This document shows positions 52,661 to 64,000 of a DNA stretch of 64,000 nt, one piece after another. The DNA comes from Megascapheus bottae (taxonomy: Eukaryota; Chordata; Mammalia; Rodentia; Geomyidae). The position numbers and the translations under genes are program-made. The stretch covers positions 1 to 64,000 of the forward strand of contig JANJXV010001735.1 of assembly GCA_024803745.1 (NCBI GenBank). Direction: 5' to 3'. Position 1 is the stretch's first letter. Each line of letters begins with the position of its first letter. A model generated the notes under the pieces. That model was given only the letters and a program-made list of their open reading frames with translations, had not been told where the DNA came from and did no database searches.

Positions 52661-54554
52661 CTGACTTAACACACCTCCATTCTATGACTTCGCATACCTC
52701 TATTCTGACTTCATACACCTCCATTCTGTGACTTCACACACCTCCATTCTATGACTTCACACACCTCCATTCTGTGACTTCACACACCTCAACACTGTGA
52801 CTTTACACACCTCCATTGTGTGACTTCTCACATCTCCATTCTGTGATTTCACACACTTCCATTCTATGACTTCACACACCTCCATACTTTGACTTCACAC
52901 ACCTCCATTCTATGACTTCACACACCTCAATTGTGACTTCACACATCTCCATTCTGTGAATTCACACACCTCCATTCTATGACTTCACATACCTCCATTC
53001 TTTAACTTCACACACTTCCAATGTTTGACTTCACAAACCTCCATACCATGACTTCACACACCTCCATTCTATGACCTCACACACCTGCATTTTGACTTCA
53101 CGCACCTCCATTCTCTGTCTTCTCACACCTCCAGTCTATGACTTCACAAACCTCCATTCATTGACTTCACACACCTCCATTCTATGACTTCACACACCTC
53201 TATTGTGACTTCACACAACTATATTCTGTGATTTCACACACCACCTTTCTGTGACTTCACACACCTCCATACTATGACTTCCCCACACCTTCATTCTATG
53301 ACTTCACACACCTCCATTCTGTGACTTCACACACCTCCACTCTGAGTTCACACACTTCCATTCTATGTCTTCACACACCTCCATTCTGTGACCTCACACA
53401 CCTCAAATCTGAGTTCAGACCCCTCCATAGTGTGACTTCACACACCTCCATTCTGTGACTTCACACACCTCCATTCTATGACTTCACACACCTCCATTCT
53501 ATGACTTCACACACCTCCATTCTATGCCTTTACACACCTCCATTCTGAGACTTCACACACCTCCTTTCTATGACATCACACACCTCCATTCTGTGACTTC
53601 ACTCACCTCCATTCTATGACTTCACACACCTCCGTTCTATGTCTTCAGAAACCTACATTGTGACTTCACACACCTCCATTCTATGAGTTCACACACCTGC
53701 ATTGTGACTTCACCCACCTCCATTCTCTGAATTCACACACCTCCATTCTGACTTCACACACCTCCATTCTGACTTCACACACCTCAATTCTGTGACTTCA
53801 CACACCTCCATTCTCTGATTTCACACACCTCCATTCTATGACTTCACAGACCTCCATTCTATGACTTCACACACCTCCTTTCTGAGTTCACACACATCCA
53901 TTCTGTGACTTCACACACCTCCATTTTGACTGCATACACCTCCATTCTATGAGTTCACACACCTCCATTCTGACTTCACACACTTCCATTCTATGACTTC
54001 ACACAGCTCCATTCTGACTTAACACCCCTCCATTCTATGACTTCGCACACCTCTATTCTGACTTCACAAAACTGCATTCTGTGACTTCACACACCTCCAC
54101 TCTGTGACTTCACACACCTCCATACTATGACTTCCACTCACCTTCAATCTATGACTTCACAACCTCCACTCTATGACTTCACAGACTTCCAATCTATGAC
54201 TTCACAAACCTCCATTCTATGACTTCACACACCTGCAATCTGACTTCACACACCTCCATTCTCTGACTTCACACACCTCCATTCTATGACATCACACACC
54301 TCCATTCTCTAACTTCACACGCTTCCAATGTTTGACGTCACAAACCTCCATTCCATGACTTCATACACCTCCATTCTATGACTTCACACACATCCATTCT
54401 TTGACCTCAAACACCTCCATTTTGACTTCACACACCTCCATTCCGTGACTTCACACACCTGCATTTGTGACTTCACACACCACAATTTTGACTTCACACA
54501 CGTCCATTCTTTGACTTCACACACCTCCATTTTGACTTCACACACCTCCATTTT
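52661..54554. repeat. Domain IV long duplication, copy 2
   Basis: This is the sister of 49,580-51,383 and carries about four extra monomers near 52,893-52,980. A further partial copy of its distal part lies at about 55,630-56,250 (offset 1,592 from here and 4,763 from copy 1). It is recognisable by CCACTCACCTTCAATC and by CTACGTTCTATCAG at 51465 and 56228. Confidence 0.75.
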
Positions 54555-56619
54555 GAATTCACACACCTCCATTCTGACTTCACACACCTCAATTCTGTGA
54601 CTTCACACACCTCCATTCTATGATTTCCCACACATCCATTCTTTGACTTCACACACCTCCATTCTGTGACTTCACATACCTCCTTTCTGAGTTGACACAC
54701 CTCCATTCTGTGACTTCATATACCTCCAATCTGACTTCACACACCTCCATTCTATGACTCCACACACCTCCATTCTGTGATTTCAAAAACCACAATTCTA
54801 TGACTTCACACACCTCCATTGTGACTTCACATACCTCCATTCTAAGAGTTCACACACCTCCAATCTGACTTCACACACCTCCATTCTATGACTTCCCACA
54901 CCTCTATTCTGACTTCACACACCTGCATTCTGTGACTTCACACCCCTCCATAGTGTGACTTCACACACCTCCATTCTGTGACTTCACACACCTCCATTCT
55001 ATGACTTCAAACACCTCCATTCTATGACTTCACACACCTCCATTCTATGACTTCACACACCTCCATTCTATGCCTTTACACACCTCCATTCTGTGACTTC
55101 ACACACCTCCTTTCTATGACATCACACACCTCCATTCTGTGACTTCACACACCTCCATTCTATGACTTCACACACCTCCGTTCTATGTCTTCAGAAACCT
55201 ACATTGTGACTTCACACACCTCCATTCTATGAGTTCACACACCTGCATTGTGACTTCACCCACCTCCATTCTCTGAATTCACACACCTCCATTCTGACTT
55301 CACACACCTCCATTCTGACTTCACACACCTCAATTCTGTGACTTCACACACCTCCATTCTCTGATTTCACACACCTCCATTCTATGACTTCACAGACCTC
55401 CATTCTATGACTTCACACACCTCCTTTCTGAGTTCACACACATCCATTCTGTGACTTCACACACCTCCATTTTGATTGCATACACCTCCATTCTATGAGT
55501 TCACACACCTCCATTCTGACTTCACACACTTCCATTCTATGACTTCACACAGCTCCATTCTGACTTAACACCCCTCCATTCTATGACTTCGCACACCTCT
55601 ATTCTGACTTCACAAAACTGCATTCTGTGACTTCACACTCCTCCATTCTATGACTTCACACACCTCCATTCTGTGACTTCACACACCTCCACTCTTTGAC
55701 TTCACACACCTCCATACTATGACTTCCACTCACCTTCAATCTATGACTTCACAACCTCCACTCTATGACTTCACAGACTTCCAATCTATGACTTCACAAA
55801 CCTTCATTCTATGACTTCACACACCTGCAATCTGACTTCACACACCTCCATTCTCTGACTTCACACACGTCCATTCTATGACTTCACACACCTCCATTCT
55901 GTAACTTCACACGCTTCCAATGTTTGACGTCACAAACCTCCATTCCATGACTTCATACACCTCCATTCTATGACTTCACACACATCCATTCTTTGACCTC
56001 ACACACCTCCATTTTGACTTCACACACCTCCATTCCGTGACTTCACACACCTGCATTTGTGACTTCACACACCACAATTTTGACTTCACACACGTCCATT
56101 CTTTGACTTCACACACCTCCATTTTGACTTCACACACCTCCATTTTGTGACTTCACACACCTCCATTCTATGACTTCACACACCTCCATTCTATGACTTC
56201 ACACACCTACATTGTGACTTCACACACCTACGTTCTATCAGTTCACACACCTGCATTGTGACTTCACACACCTCCATTCTATGACTTCACACACCTCCAT
56301 TTTGAATTCACACACCTCCATTCTGACTTCACACACCTCAATTCTGTGACTTCACACACCTCCATTCTATGATTTCCCACACCTCCATTCTTTGAATTCA
56401 CATACCTCCATTCTGTGACTTCACATACCTCCTTTCTGAGTTGACACACCTCCATTCTGTGACTTCACATACCTCCAATCTGACTTCACACACCTCCATT
56501 CTATGACTTCACACACCTCCATTCTGTGACTTCAAAAACCACCATTCTATGACTTCACACATCTCCATTGTGACTTCACACACCTCCATTCTATGAGTTC
56601 ACATAACTCCATTCCGACT

Positions 56620-57135
56620 TCACACACCTCCATTCTAGGACTTCGCACACCTCTATTCTGACTTCACACCCCTCCATTGTGTGATTTCACATACCTCCAC
56701 TCTTTGACTTCACACACCTCCATTCTATGATTTCACACACCTCCATTCTATGATTTCACACAGCTTCATTCTATGACTTCACACAACTCCTTTCTGAGTT
56801 GACACACCTCCATTCATTGACTTCACACACCTCCAATCTGACTTCACACACCTCCATTCTATGACTCCACACACCTCCATTCTGTGATTTCAAAAACCAC
56901 AATTCTATGACTTCACACACCTCCATTGTGACTTCATATACCTCCATTCTAAGAGTTCACACACCTCCAATCTGACTTCACAAACCTCCATTCTATGAAT
57001 TCCCACAGCTCCATTCTGACTTAACACACCTCCATTCTATGACTTCGCATACCTCTATTCTGACTTCATACACCTCCATTCTGTGACTTCACACACCTCC
57101 ATTCTATGACTTCAAACACCTCCATTCTATGACTT
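56620..57135. repeat. About 0.5-kb block duplicated at +4,960, copy 2
   Basis: This is the second copy of 51,660-52,175, with substitutions such as CTAGGACTTCGC at about 56,636 and CTTCATATACC at about 56,934. It is followed by CTTCGCACACATCC, where copy 1 continues with ordinary monomers into CTATGCCTTTACAC. Confidence 0.75.
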
Positions 57136-57680
57136 CGCACACATCCATTCTTTGACTTCAAACACCTCCATTCTGTGACTTCACACACCTCAACTCTGTC
57201 ACTTTACACACCTCCATTCTGTGACTTCTCACACCTCCATTCTGTGATGTCACACACCCCCATTCTATGTCTTCACACACATCCATTCTTTGACTTCACA
57301 CACCTCCATTCTGTGACTTCACACACCTCCATTGTGACTTCACACATCGCCGTTCTCTGACTTCACACACCTCCCTTCTGTGACTTGACACACCTCCATT
57401 CTATGACTTCACACACCTCCATTCTGTAATTTCACACACTTCCAATATTTGACTTCACAAACCTCCATTCCATGACTTCATAAACCTCCATACTATGACT
57501 TCACACACATCCATTCTTTGACCTCACACACCTCCATTTTGACTTCACACACCTCCACTCTGTCACTTTATACACCTCCATTCTGTGACTTCACACACCT
57601 CCATTCTGTGATTTCACACACAATCCATTCTATGACTTCACAAACCTCCCTTCTGTGAATTCACACATCTCCATTTTATG

Positions 57681-58092
57681 CCTTTACACACCTCCATTCT
57701 GTGACTTCACACACCTCCATTCTATGACATCACACACCTCCATTCTGTGACTTCACACACCTCCATTCTGGGACTTCACACACCTCCATTCTGTGACTAG
57801 ACACACCTCCATCTGTGACTTCACACACCTCCATTCTATGACTTCACATTCCTCCATTCTATGAGTTCACACACCTCCATTCTATGCCTTTACACACCTC
57901 CATTCTGTGACTTCACACACCTCCATTCTATGACATCACACACCTCCATTCTGTGACTTCACACACCTCCATTCTGGGACTTCACACACCTCCATTCTGT
58001 GACTAGACACACCTCCATCTGTGACTTCACACACCTCCATTCTATGATTTCACACTCCTCCATTCTATGAGTTCACACACCTCCTTTCTGTG
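57681..58092. repeat. 206-bp tandem duplication (two copies)
   Basis: CCTTTACACACC at 57681 recurs at 57887, 206 bp later. Both copies contain CTATGACATCAC, CTGGGACTTCAC, GACTAGACACACC and the shortened CCATCTGTGAC monomer in that order. Nine monomers of 23 bp would be 207, so one base is missing, in agreement with the shortened monomers. This is one of the smallest clear HOR events in the window. Confidence 0.82.
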
Positions 58093-58285
58093 ACTTCACA
58101 CACCTCCATTCTATGACTTCACACACCTCCATTCTGTGACTTCACACACCACCATGCTGATTTCACATACTTCCATTTTGACTTCAAACACTTCATTTCT
58201 GTGACTTCACTCACCTCCATTCTATGATTTCACACACCTCCATTCTATGACTTCACACACCTCCATTCTATGACTTCACACACCT

Positions 58286-59243
58286 CCTTTCTGAGTTGAC
58301 ACACTTCCATTCTGTGACTTCACACACCTCCAATCTAACCTCACACACCTCCATTCTCTGACTTCACACACCTCCATTCTCTGACTTCAAAAACCAACAT
58401 TCTATGACTTCAAACACCTCCATTCTATGACTTCACACACCTCCATTCTGAGACTTCACACACCTCCATTCTGTGACTTTACACACCTCCACTCTGTGAC
58501 TACACACACTTCCATTCTGTGATTTCACACACCTCCATTCTATGACTTCACACACCTCCATTCTCTAACTTCACACACCTCCATTCTGTGACTTCACACA
58601 CGTCCACTCTGTGACTTTACACACCTCCATTCTGTGTCTTCACACACCTCCATCCTGTGATTTCACACACCTCCATTCTATGACTTCACACAACTCCATT
58701 CTATGACTTCACACACCTCCATTCTATGACTTCACACACCTCCATTCTATGACTTCACACACCTCCTTTCTGAGTTGACACACTTCCATTCTGTGACTTC
58801 ACACACCTCCAATCTAACCTCACACACCTCCATTCTATGACTTCACACACCTCCATTCTCTGACTTCAAAAACCAACATTCTATGACTTCAAACACCTCC
58901 ATTCTATGACTTCACACACCACCATTCTGAGACTTCACACACCTCCATTCTGTGACTTTACACACCTCCAATCTGTGACTACACACACTTCCATTCTGTG
59001 ATTTCACACATCTCCATCCTATGACTTCACACACCTCCATTCTCTGACTTCACACACCTCCATTCTGTGACTTCACACACCTCCACTCTGTGACTTTACA
59101 CGCCTCCATTCTGTGTCTTCACACACCTCCATCCTGTGATTTCACACACCTCCATTCTATGACTTCACACACCCCCATTCTATGACTTCACACACCTCCA
59201 TTCTATGACTTCACACACCTCAATTCTATCACTTCACACACTT
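58286..59243. repeat. 479-bp tandem duplication (two copies)
   Basis: CCTTTCTGAGTTGACAC at 58286 recurs at 58765. Shared tags are CCAATCTAACCTCACAC and CAAAAACCAACATTC (58394 and 58873 for CCAACATT). Similarity in the second copy fades by about 59,210. A third partial copy starts near 63,670 at the window end (CCAACATT at 63691, +4,818 from the second copy). Confidence 0.8.
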
Positions 59244-59444
59244 CTATTCTGTGACTAGACCCACCTCCATTCTATGACTTCACACACCTCCATTCTATGA
59301 CTTCACACATCTGCATTCTGACTTCACACACCTCCATTCTATGATTTCACACCTCCATTCTCTGACTTCACACATCTCCATTCTGACTTCACACACCTCC
59401 AATCTATGACTTCACACATCTCCCTTCTATGACTTCACACACCT

Positions 59445-61556
59445 CCATTCTGTAACTTCACACACTTCCAATATTTGACTTCACCAACCTCCATTCCATG
59501 ACTTCATACACATCCAATCTATGACTTCACACAACTCCTTTCTTTGACTTCACAAAATTCAATTTTGATTTCACACACCTCCACTCTGTGACTTCACACA
59601 CCTCCATTTGTGACTTCACACATCACAATTTTGACTTCACACACCTCCATTCTGTGACTTCAGACACCTCCATTCTGAGTTAACACACCTGCATTTGTGA
59701 CTTCACACACCTCAATTCTGACTTCACACACCTCCATTCTATGACTTCACACACTTCCATTCTATGACTTCACACACCTCCATTCTGTGACTTCACACAC
59801 CTCCACTCTGAGTTCACACACCTCCATTCTGTGTCTTCACACACCTCCATTCTGTGACTTCACACACCTCGTTATATGACTTCACACACCTCCATTCTGT
59901 TACCTCACACACCTCAAATCTGAGATCACACCCCTCCATAGTGTGATTTCACACACCTCCATTCTGTGACTTCACACACCCCCATTCTATGACTTCACAC
60001 TCCTCCATTCTATGAATTCACACACCTCCATTCTATGCCTTTACACACCTCCATTGTGTGACTTAACACACCTCCATTCTATGACATCACACACCTCCAT
60101 TCTGTGACTTCACACACCTCCATTCTATGACTTCACACACCTCCATTCTATGACTTCAGAAACCTACATTGTGACTTCACACACCTCCATTCTGTGAGTT
60201 CACACACCTGCATTGTGACTTCACACACCTCCATTCTCTGACTTCACACACCTCCATTCTGACTTCACACACCTCCATTCTGACTTCACACACCTCAATT
60301 CTGTGACTTCACATACCTCCATTCTATGATTTCACACACCTCCATTCTATGACTTCACAGACCTCCATTCTGTGACTTTCCACACCTCCTTTGTGAGTTC
60401 ACACACATCCATTCTGTGACTTCACACACCACCATTGTGACTTCATACACCTCCATTCTATGAGTTCAGACACCACCATTCTGACTTCACACACTTCCAT
60501 TCTATGACTTCACACAGCTCCATTCTGACTTCACACACCTCCATTCTATGACTTCGCACACCTCTATTCTGACTTCACACACCTGCATTCTGTGACTTCA
60601 CACCCCTCCATAGTGTGACTTCACACACCTCCATTCTGTGACTTCACACACCCATATTCTATGAATTCACACTCCTCCATTCTATGACTTCACACACCTC
60701 CATTCTATGCCTTTATACACCTCCATTCTGTGACTTCACACACCTCCATTCTATGACATCACACACCTCCATTCTGTGACTTCACACACCTCCATTCTAT
60801 GACTTCACACACCTCCATTCTATGACTTCGGAAACCTACATTGTGACTTCACACACCTCCATTCTATGAGTTCACACACCTGCATTGTGACTTCACACAC
60901 CTCCATTATCTGACTTCACACACCTCCATTCTGACTTCACACACCTCCTTTCTGACTTCACACACCTGAATTCTGTGACTTCACACACCTCGATTCTATG
61001 ATTTCATACACCTCCATTCTATGACTTCACAGACCTCCATTGTGACTTCATATACCTCAATTCTATGAGTTCACACACCTCCATTCTGACTTCACACACT
61101 TCCATTCTATGACTACACACAGCTCCATTCTGACTTCACACACCTCCATTCTATGACTTCACACACCTCTATTCTGACTTCACACACCTGCATTCTGTGA
61201 CTTCACACACCTCCATTCTATGACTTCACACACCTCCATTCTGTGATTTCACACACCTCCACTCTGTGACTTTACACACCTCCATTCTGTGACTTCACAC
61301 ACTTCCATTCTGTGATTTCACACACAATCCATTCTATGACTTCACAAACCTCCATTCTTTGATTTCACACACCTCCATTGTATGACTTCACACACCTGAA
61401 TTGTGACTTCATACAACTCCATTCTGTGAATTCACACACCTCCTTTCTGTGACTTCACACACCTCCATACTATGATTTCCACATACCTTCAATCTATGAC
61501 TTCACAACCTCCATTCTATGCCTTCACACACTTCCAATCTATGACTTCACACACCT
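59445..61556. repeat. 2,112-bp HOR, copy 1
   Basis: The copy is bounded by CCATTCTGTAACTTCACAC at 59445 and 61557. Shared tags at +2,112 are CACCTCGTTATATGAC (about 59,867 and 61,979), CTTTGTGAGTTCAC (60389 and 62501) and CAGAAACCTACATT (60,158 and 62,270). Inside it a 672-bp sub-repeat is visible: the CCATTCTATG before the GAAACC monomer lies at 60143 and again at 60815. Confidence 0.83.
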
Positions 61557-63655
61557 CCATTCTGTAACTTCACACACTTCCAATATTTGACTTCACCAAC
61601 CTCCATTCCATGACTTCATACACATCCATTCTATGACTTCACACAACTCCTTTCTTTGACTTCACAAAATTCCATTTTGATTTCACACACCCCCACTCTG
61701 TGACTTCACACACCTCCATTTGTGACTTCACACATCACAATTTTGACTTCACAAACCTCCAATCTGTGACTTCACACACCTCCATTCTGAGTTAACACAT
61801 CTCCATTTGTGACTTCACACACCTCAATTCTGACTTCACACACCTCCATTCTATGACTTCACACACTTCCATTCTATGACTTCACACACCTCCATTCTGT
61901 GACTTCACACACCTCCACTCTGAGTTCACACACCTCCATTCTGTGTCTTCACACACCTCCATTCTGTGACTTCACACACCTCGTTATATGACTTCACACA
62001 CCTCCATTCTGTTACCTCACACACCTCAAATCTGAGATCACACCCCTCCATAGTGTGATTTCACACACCTCCATTCTGTGACTTCACACACCCCCATTCT
62101 ATGACTTCACACTCCTCCATTCTATGACTTCACACACCTCCATTCTATACCTTTACACACCTCCATTCTGTGACTTAACACACCTCCATTCTGTGACATC
62201 ACACACATCCATTCTGTGACTTCACACACCTCCATTCTATGACTTCACACACCTCCATTCTATGACTTCAGAAACCTACATTATGACTTCACACACCTCC
62301 ATTCTATGAGTTCACACACCTGCACTGTGACTTCACACACCTCCATTCTCTGACTTCACACACCTCCATTCTGACTTCACACACCTCCATTCTGACTTCA
62401 CACACCTCAATTCTGTGACTTCACACACCTCCATTCTATGATTTCACACACCGCCATTCTATGACTTCACAGATCTCCATTCTGTGACTTCCCACACCTC
62501 CTTTGTGAGTTCACACACATCCATTCTGTGACTTCACACACCACCATTGTGACTTCATACACCTCCATTCTATGAGTTCAGACACCACCATTCTGACTTC
62601 ACACACTTCCATTCTATGACTTCACACAGCTCCATTCTGACTTCACACACCTCCATTCTATGACTTCCCACACCTCTATTCTGACTTCACACACCTGCAT
62701 TCTGTGACTTCACACCCCTCCATAGTGTGACTTCACACACCTCCATTCTGTGACTTCACACACCCCTATTCTATGAATTCACACTCCTCCATTCTATGAC
62801 TTCACACACCTCCATTCTATGCCTTTATACACCTCCATTCTGTGACTTCACACACCTCCATTCTATGACATCACACACCTCCATTCTGTGACTTCACACA
62901 CCTCCATTTTATGACTTCACACACCTCCATTCTATGACTTCAGAAACCTACATTGTGACTTCACTCACCTCCATTCTATGAGTTCACACACCTGCATTGT
63001 GACTTCACACACCTCCATTATCTGACTTCACACACCTCCATTCTGACTTCACACACCTCCTTTCTGACTTCACACACCTCAATTCTGTGACTTCACACAC
63101 CTCCATTCTATGATTTCATACACCTCCATTCTATGACTTCACAGACCTCCATTCTATGACTTCCCACACCTCGTTTCTGAGTTCACACACATCCATTCTG
63201 TGACTTCACACACCTCCATTGTGACTTCATATACCTCAATTTTATGAGTTCACACACCTGCATTCTGTGACTTCACACACCTCCATTCTTTGACTTCACA
63301 CACCTCCATTCTGTGACTTCACACACCTCCACTCTGTGACTTTACACACCTCCATTCTGTGACTTCACACACTTCCATTCTGTGATTTCACACACAATCC
63401 ATTCTATGACTTCACAAACCTCCATTCTTTGATTTCACACACCTCCATTGTATGACTTCACACACCTGCATTGTGACTTCATACAACTCCATTCTGTGAA
63501 TTCACACACCTCCTTTCTGTGACTTCACACAATTCCATACTATGACTTCCACACACCTTCAATCTATGACTTCACAACCTCCATTCTATGACTTCACACA
63601 CTTCCAATCTATGACTTCACAAACCTCCATTCTATGACTTCACAAACCTGCAATC
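61557..63655. repeat. 2,112-bp HOR, copy 2
   Basis: The copy follows copy 1 at +2,112 for most of its length, including the 672-bp sub-repeat (62255 and 62927). Near the end the offset drops to about 2,070 (CTTCCAATCTATG at 61531 and 63601), showing a net loss of about two monomers in the 63.0-63.3 kb region. It gives way to the 479-bp-type unit at about 63,660. Confidence 0.78.
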
Positions 63656-63659
63656 TGAC

Positions 63660-64000
63660 TTCACACACCTCCTTTCTCTGACTTCAAAAACCAACATTCT
63701 ATGACTTCCAACACCTCCATTCTATGACTTCACACACCTCCATTCTGAGACTTCACACACCTCCATTCTGTGACTTTACACACCTCCACTCTGTGACTAC
63801 ACACACTTCCATTCTGTGATTTCACACACCTCCATTCTATGACTTCACACACCTCCATTCTCTGACTTCACACACCTCCATTCTGTGACTTCACACACCT
63901 CCAGTCTGTGACTTTACACGCATCCATTCTGTGTCTTCATACACCTCCATCCTGTGATTTCACACACCTCCATTCTATGACTTCACACACCTCCATTCTA
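63660..64000. repeat. Partial third copy of the 479-bp unit at the right edge
   Basis: CTCTGACTTCAAAAACCAAC, CTGAGACTTCACACACC, CTACACACACTTCC and CATCCTGTGATTTCAC appear in the same order as at 58,852-59,182, about 4,818 bp earlier. The window ends inside the unit. This suggests that a larger unit of about 4.8 kb (479-type plus two 2,112-type repeats) recurs to the right. Confidence 0.7.

Larger units (their letters stand above)
1..64000. repeat. 23-bp minisatellite/satellite array filling the window
   Basis: The whole window is head-to-tail copies of a G-poor monomer: the core ACTTCACACACCTCCATTC plus a slot of TATG, TGTG, TTTG or TCTG (23 bp) or TG (21 bp). Shorter forms arise where the core loses CA or the slot shrinks further, for example CATTCGACTTCAC. 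Recurrent core variants include ACTTCACACACTTCCATTC, ACTTCACAAACCTCC, ATTTCACACACCTCC, AGTTCACACACCTCC and ACTTCGCACACCTC. Monomer orientation never flips, and no stretch beyond a few tens of bases departs from the pattern. Every stretch without a gene is therefore this array. I do not recognise it as a named satellite family. A eukaryotic nuclear origin is inferred from array size and structure. Confidence 0.98.
48691..64000. repeat. Domain IV: interleaved short HORs
   Basis: The variant set changes: CTATGCCTTTACAC, CTATGACATCACAC, CTGAGTTGACACACC, GATTTCAAAAACCAC, CACTTCCAATGTTTGAC, ATGTCTTCAGAAACC, CACCTGCATTGTGAC and CTGACTTAACACC. Blocks repeat at several offsets (206, 479, 1,592, 2,112, 2,855, 3,171, 4,763 and 4,960 bp) that overlap each other, so no single unit length describes the domain. 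Canonical TATG/TGTG monomers remain the majority. The array runs off the right end of the window. Confidence 0.8.

Noticed and set aside
54384..54840. Three overlapping minus-strand frames of 63-70 codons
   Set aside because: They overlap in different frames and all translate the repeat. A 23-bp period cycles through all three frames, so overlapping frames are expected.
57175..57360. 61-codon plus-strand open frame
   Set aside because: It reads as repeated SHTS/LHS-type words from the C-rich strand, with no start context or homologous domain; a repeat artefact.
1..64000. CRISPR array
   Set aside because: The repeats abut with no unique spacers, there are no cas genes, and the monomer itself varies continuously.
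1..64000. Telomeric repeat
   Set aside because: No TTAGGG/CCCTAA or related short G-rich telomere word occurs in tandem. The monomer is 21-23 bp and shows no terminal structure.
1..64000. Transposon or retroelement insertion
   Set aside because: No terminal repeats, poly-A tail, target-site duplication or non-repeat interval was found; every kilobase stays in the monomer pattern.
1..64000. PRDM9-type hotspot motif (CCNCCNTNNCCNC) in CACCTCCATTCTATG
   Set aside because: Only the first half (CCTCCAT) fits; the required CCNC at the end is TATG or TGTG. The partial match follows from the C-rich core, and PRDM9 motifs differ between species.

Overview
The window is one uninterrupted tandem-repeat array. 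I find no supportable gene, RNA gene, transposon, CRISPR array, origin or unique-sequence island in its 64 kb. The monomer is a 19-base core, ACTTCACACACCTCCATTC, followed by a short variable slot. TATG, TGTG, TTTG or TCTG in the slot gives a 23-bp monomer, and TG alone gives a 21-bp monomer. Rarer 19-, 20- and 22-bp forms come from small deletions. At this period the window holds roughly 2,800 monomers, all in the same orientation. The + strand is extremely G-poor (about 1 G to 9 C per consensus monomer) and CpG is rare. A long minisatellite/satellite block like this points to a eukaryotic nuclear genome, perhaps a vertebrate subtelomeric or heterochromatic block. The species cannot be read from the sequence.

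Variant monomers occur in fixed orders that recur as higher-order repeats (HORs), so the array divides into four domains. Domain I (1 to about 32,830) is built from three kinds of multi-kilobase unit (A about 2.87 kb, B about 2.31 kb, C 3.8-6.6 kb). They are arranged A-B-C-B'-A-B-C-A-B-C, giving super-repeats of 11,250 and about 11,630 bp with only sparse differences between copies. The long C copies carry a diverged 1.76-kb insert, called D here. Domain II (about 32,830-43,430) consists of D-like material in irregular 0.8-1.8 kb units. Each unit carries a monomer with the palindrome TGACGTCA. Domain III (about 43,430-48,335) returns to A/B-type sequence and holds a 1,392-bp tandem duplication. 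Domain IV (about 48,690-64,000) has another variant mix with nested and interleaved duplications at offsets of 206, 479, 1,592, 2,112, 2,855, 3,171, 4,763 and 4,960 bp.

No genes act together here. The biology is array evolution: unequal exchange, local conversion, and CpG creation and decay. The most notable signals are the large near-identical super-repeats with mappable exchange junctions, and the recurrent one-base change from TGACTTCA to the CRE/ATF palindrome TGACGTCA. The short open frames, mostly of 61 codons, are by-products of the repeat and useful only as phase markers. All unit boundaries come from reading by eye. They are exact where an anchor motif is quoted and otherwise good to about one or two monomers.
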